From Deinococcus terrestris (GTDB lineage Bacteria > Deinococcota > Deinococci > Deinococcales > Deinococcaceae), in contig NZ_WBSL01000001.1 in the NCBI RefSeq assembly GCF_009377345.1, positions 867,001-931,000 on the forward strand: a stretch of 64,000 nucleotides of DNA, given 5' to 3'. Shown here piece after piece: positions 63,400-64,000 of the stretch. The notes under the pieces were generated by a model, which saw only the letters and a list, made by a program, of their open reading frames with translations, was not told the DNA's origin and searched no databases. The stretch's first letter is position 1, and the number at the start of each line of letters is the position of its first letter. The position numbers and the translations under genes were made by a program.

Positions 63400-63517
63400 C
63401 TGCCCGTGGTCCGTTCCCCCGAAGGCTTTACCCTCCCTTCATCGGGGGTCTATGACGCACGCCTACCCTGACCCGTTCGCTGCTCGCCCCAGGGGGGAGC
63501 GGCCTGAAAGGAGTGTC

Positions 63518-64000
63518 ATGCGTTCAACCCTTCCCAGTGCCTCCGTGGGGGCGCTGTCTTCCCCGCCCGCGCCCCGTCTGGGGGCCGAACTGCTGCCCGG
63601 CGGCGCGGGCACCCGCTTCCGCGTCTGGACGACCACCGCGCAGGCGGTTGCCGTGCGCGTGAATGGCACCGACCACCCCATGCAGGCCCTCGGCGACGGT
63701 ATTCACGAACTGACGCTCCCCGTCGGCCCCGGCACCCGCTACAAGTTCGTGCTGGACGGGCAGGCCTGGCCTGACCCCTATGCCCGCTTCCTGCCCGACG
63801 GGGTGCACGGCGAGGCAGAAGTCGTGGACCCCGGCGCTTACGCCTGGCAAAACACCGACTGGCAGGGCCTCCCCCTCTCCGAGTGCGTGTTCTACGAGCT
63901 GCACGTGGGCACCTTCACCCCGGAAGGCACTTATCGGGCGGCGATGGAGCGACTGCCCGAATTAGTGGAACTGGGCGTGACGGCCCTTCAGGTTATGCCG
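63518..64000 (+). CDS. treZ: Maltooligosyltrehalose trehalohydrolase, N-terminal part
   Basis: Releases trehalose from maltooligosyltrehalose; the product is a compatible solute and desiccation protectant. The 161 codons present show the N-terminal glycan-binding domain ([20 protein letters not shown], about 24-110). The beginning of the GH13 barrel follows, with [16 protein letters not shown] near 128 and [13 protein letters not shown] at the edge. AAGGAG precedes ATG 63518 by 4 nt. The gene continues beyond the window; treY is expected nearby but cannot be seen. Confidence 0.9.
   Translation, partial: MRSTLPSASVGALSSPPAPRLGAELLPGGAGTRFRVWTTTAQAVAVRVNGTDHPMQALGDGIHELTLPVGPGTRYKFVLDGQAWPDPYARFLPDGVHGEAEVVDPGAYAWQNTDWQGLPLSECVFYELHVGTFTPEGTYRAAMERLPELVELGVTALQVMP

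Overview
The window reads as chromosome of a Deinococcus species. It is about 70 percent GC by eye. RecO, the stand-alone 310-residue proline dehydrogenase and the monocyclic-type lycopene cyclase look like their D. radiodurans counterparts from memory. Many genes start 5-7 nt after a TANNNT box with no Shine-Dalgarno site, which is the leaderless-mRNA pattern known from Deinococcus. Sites resembling the Deinococcus radiation/desiccation response motif (RDRM) sit in the gyrB and mutS promoters. No insertion sequence, phage, plasmid gene or CRISPR array was seen. All assignments come from reading the sequence; no database search was possible.

Layout. 1-5.4 kb: thioredoxin and TPR genes, purB, an ArgC-like protein without its cysteine, a response regulator, and a DinB-like/YjjX/GNAT operon. 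5.4-13.5 kb: SDR, HIT and HAD proteins, two-subunit serine dehydratase, lycopene cyclase, lipoprotein esterase, recO. 13.5-19.8 kb: MgtC, then a GntR-regulated proline-degradation operon with an uncharacterised gene between its two enzymes, then a lipoprotein subtilase. 19.8-24.2 kb: a phytoene-desaturase-like enzyme and a UbiA prenyltransferase, divergent from a CarH-like B12 photoreceptor regulator. 24.2-27.5 kb: an hspR-led operon with a phosphatase and two APRT-like genes; HspR is internally duplicated. 27.7-35.8 kb: M20 peptidase, purN, tRNA-Ser(GGA), MFS, a B12-binding mutase subunit, WD40 protein, gltX.

36.3-41.4 kb holds mutS and mutL with a strongly AT-rich DUF4238-type gene fitted exactly between them; it is the clearest foreign gene here. 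41.5-48.8 kb: lipoprotein, pterin dehydratase, thioesterase, LysE, kynurenine-pathway genes kynU/kynB, and a vWA protein. 48.8-58.8 kb: gyrB with a recognisable promoter, an S10 peptidase, mfd overlapping an AAC(2')-like acetyltransferase, a beta-lactamase-fold protein, and an MliC-like protein. 58.8-64 kb: an orphan solute-binding protein, two uncharacterised genes, glgX, and the start of treZ.

Themes: genome maintenance (recO, mutS, mutL, mfd, gyrB), carotenoid synthesis (lycopene cyclase, desaturase, CarH), proteostasis control (HspR), and amino-acid and glycogen/trehalose metabolism. Most multi-gene units are tightly packed with ATGA, GTGA or TTGA stop-start overlaps. Short GC-rich hairpins usually separate convergent units.
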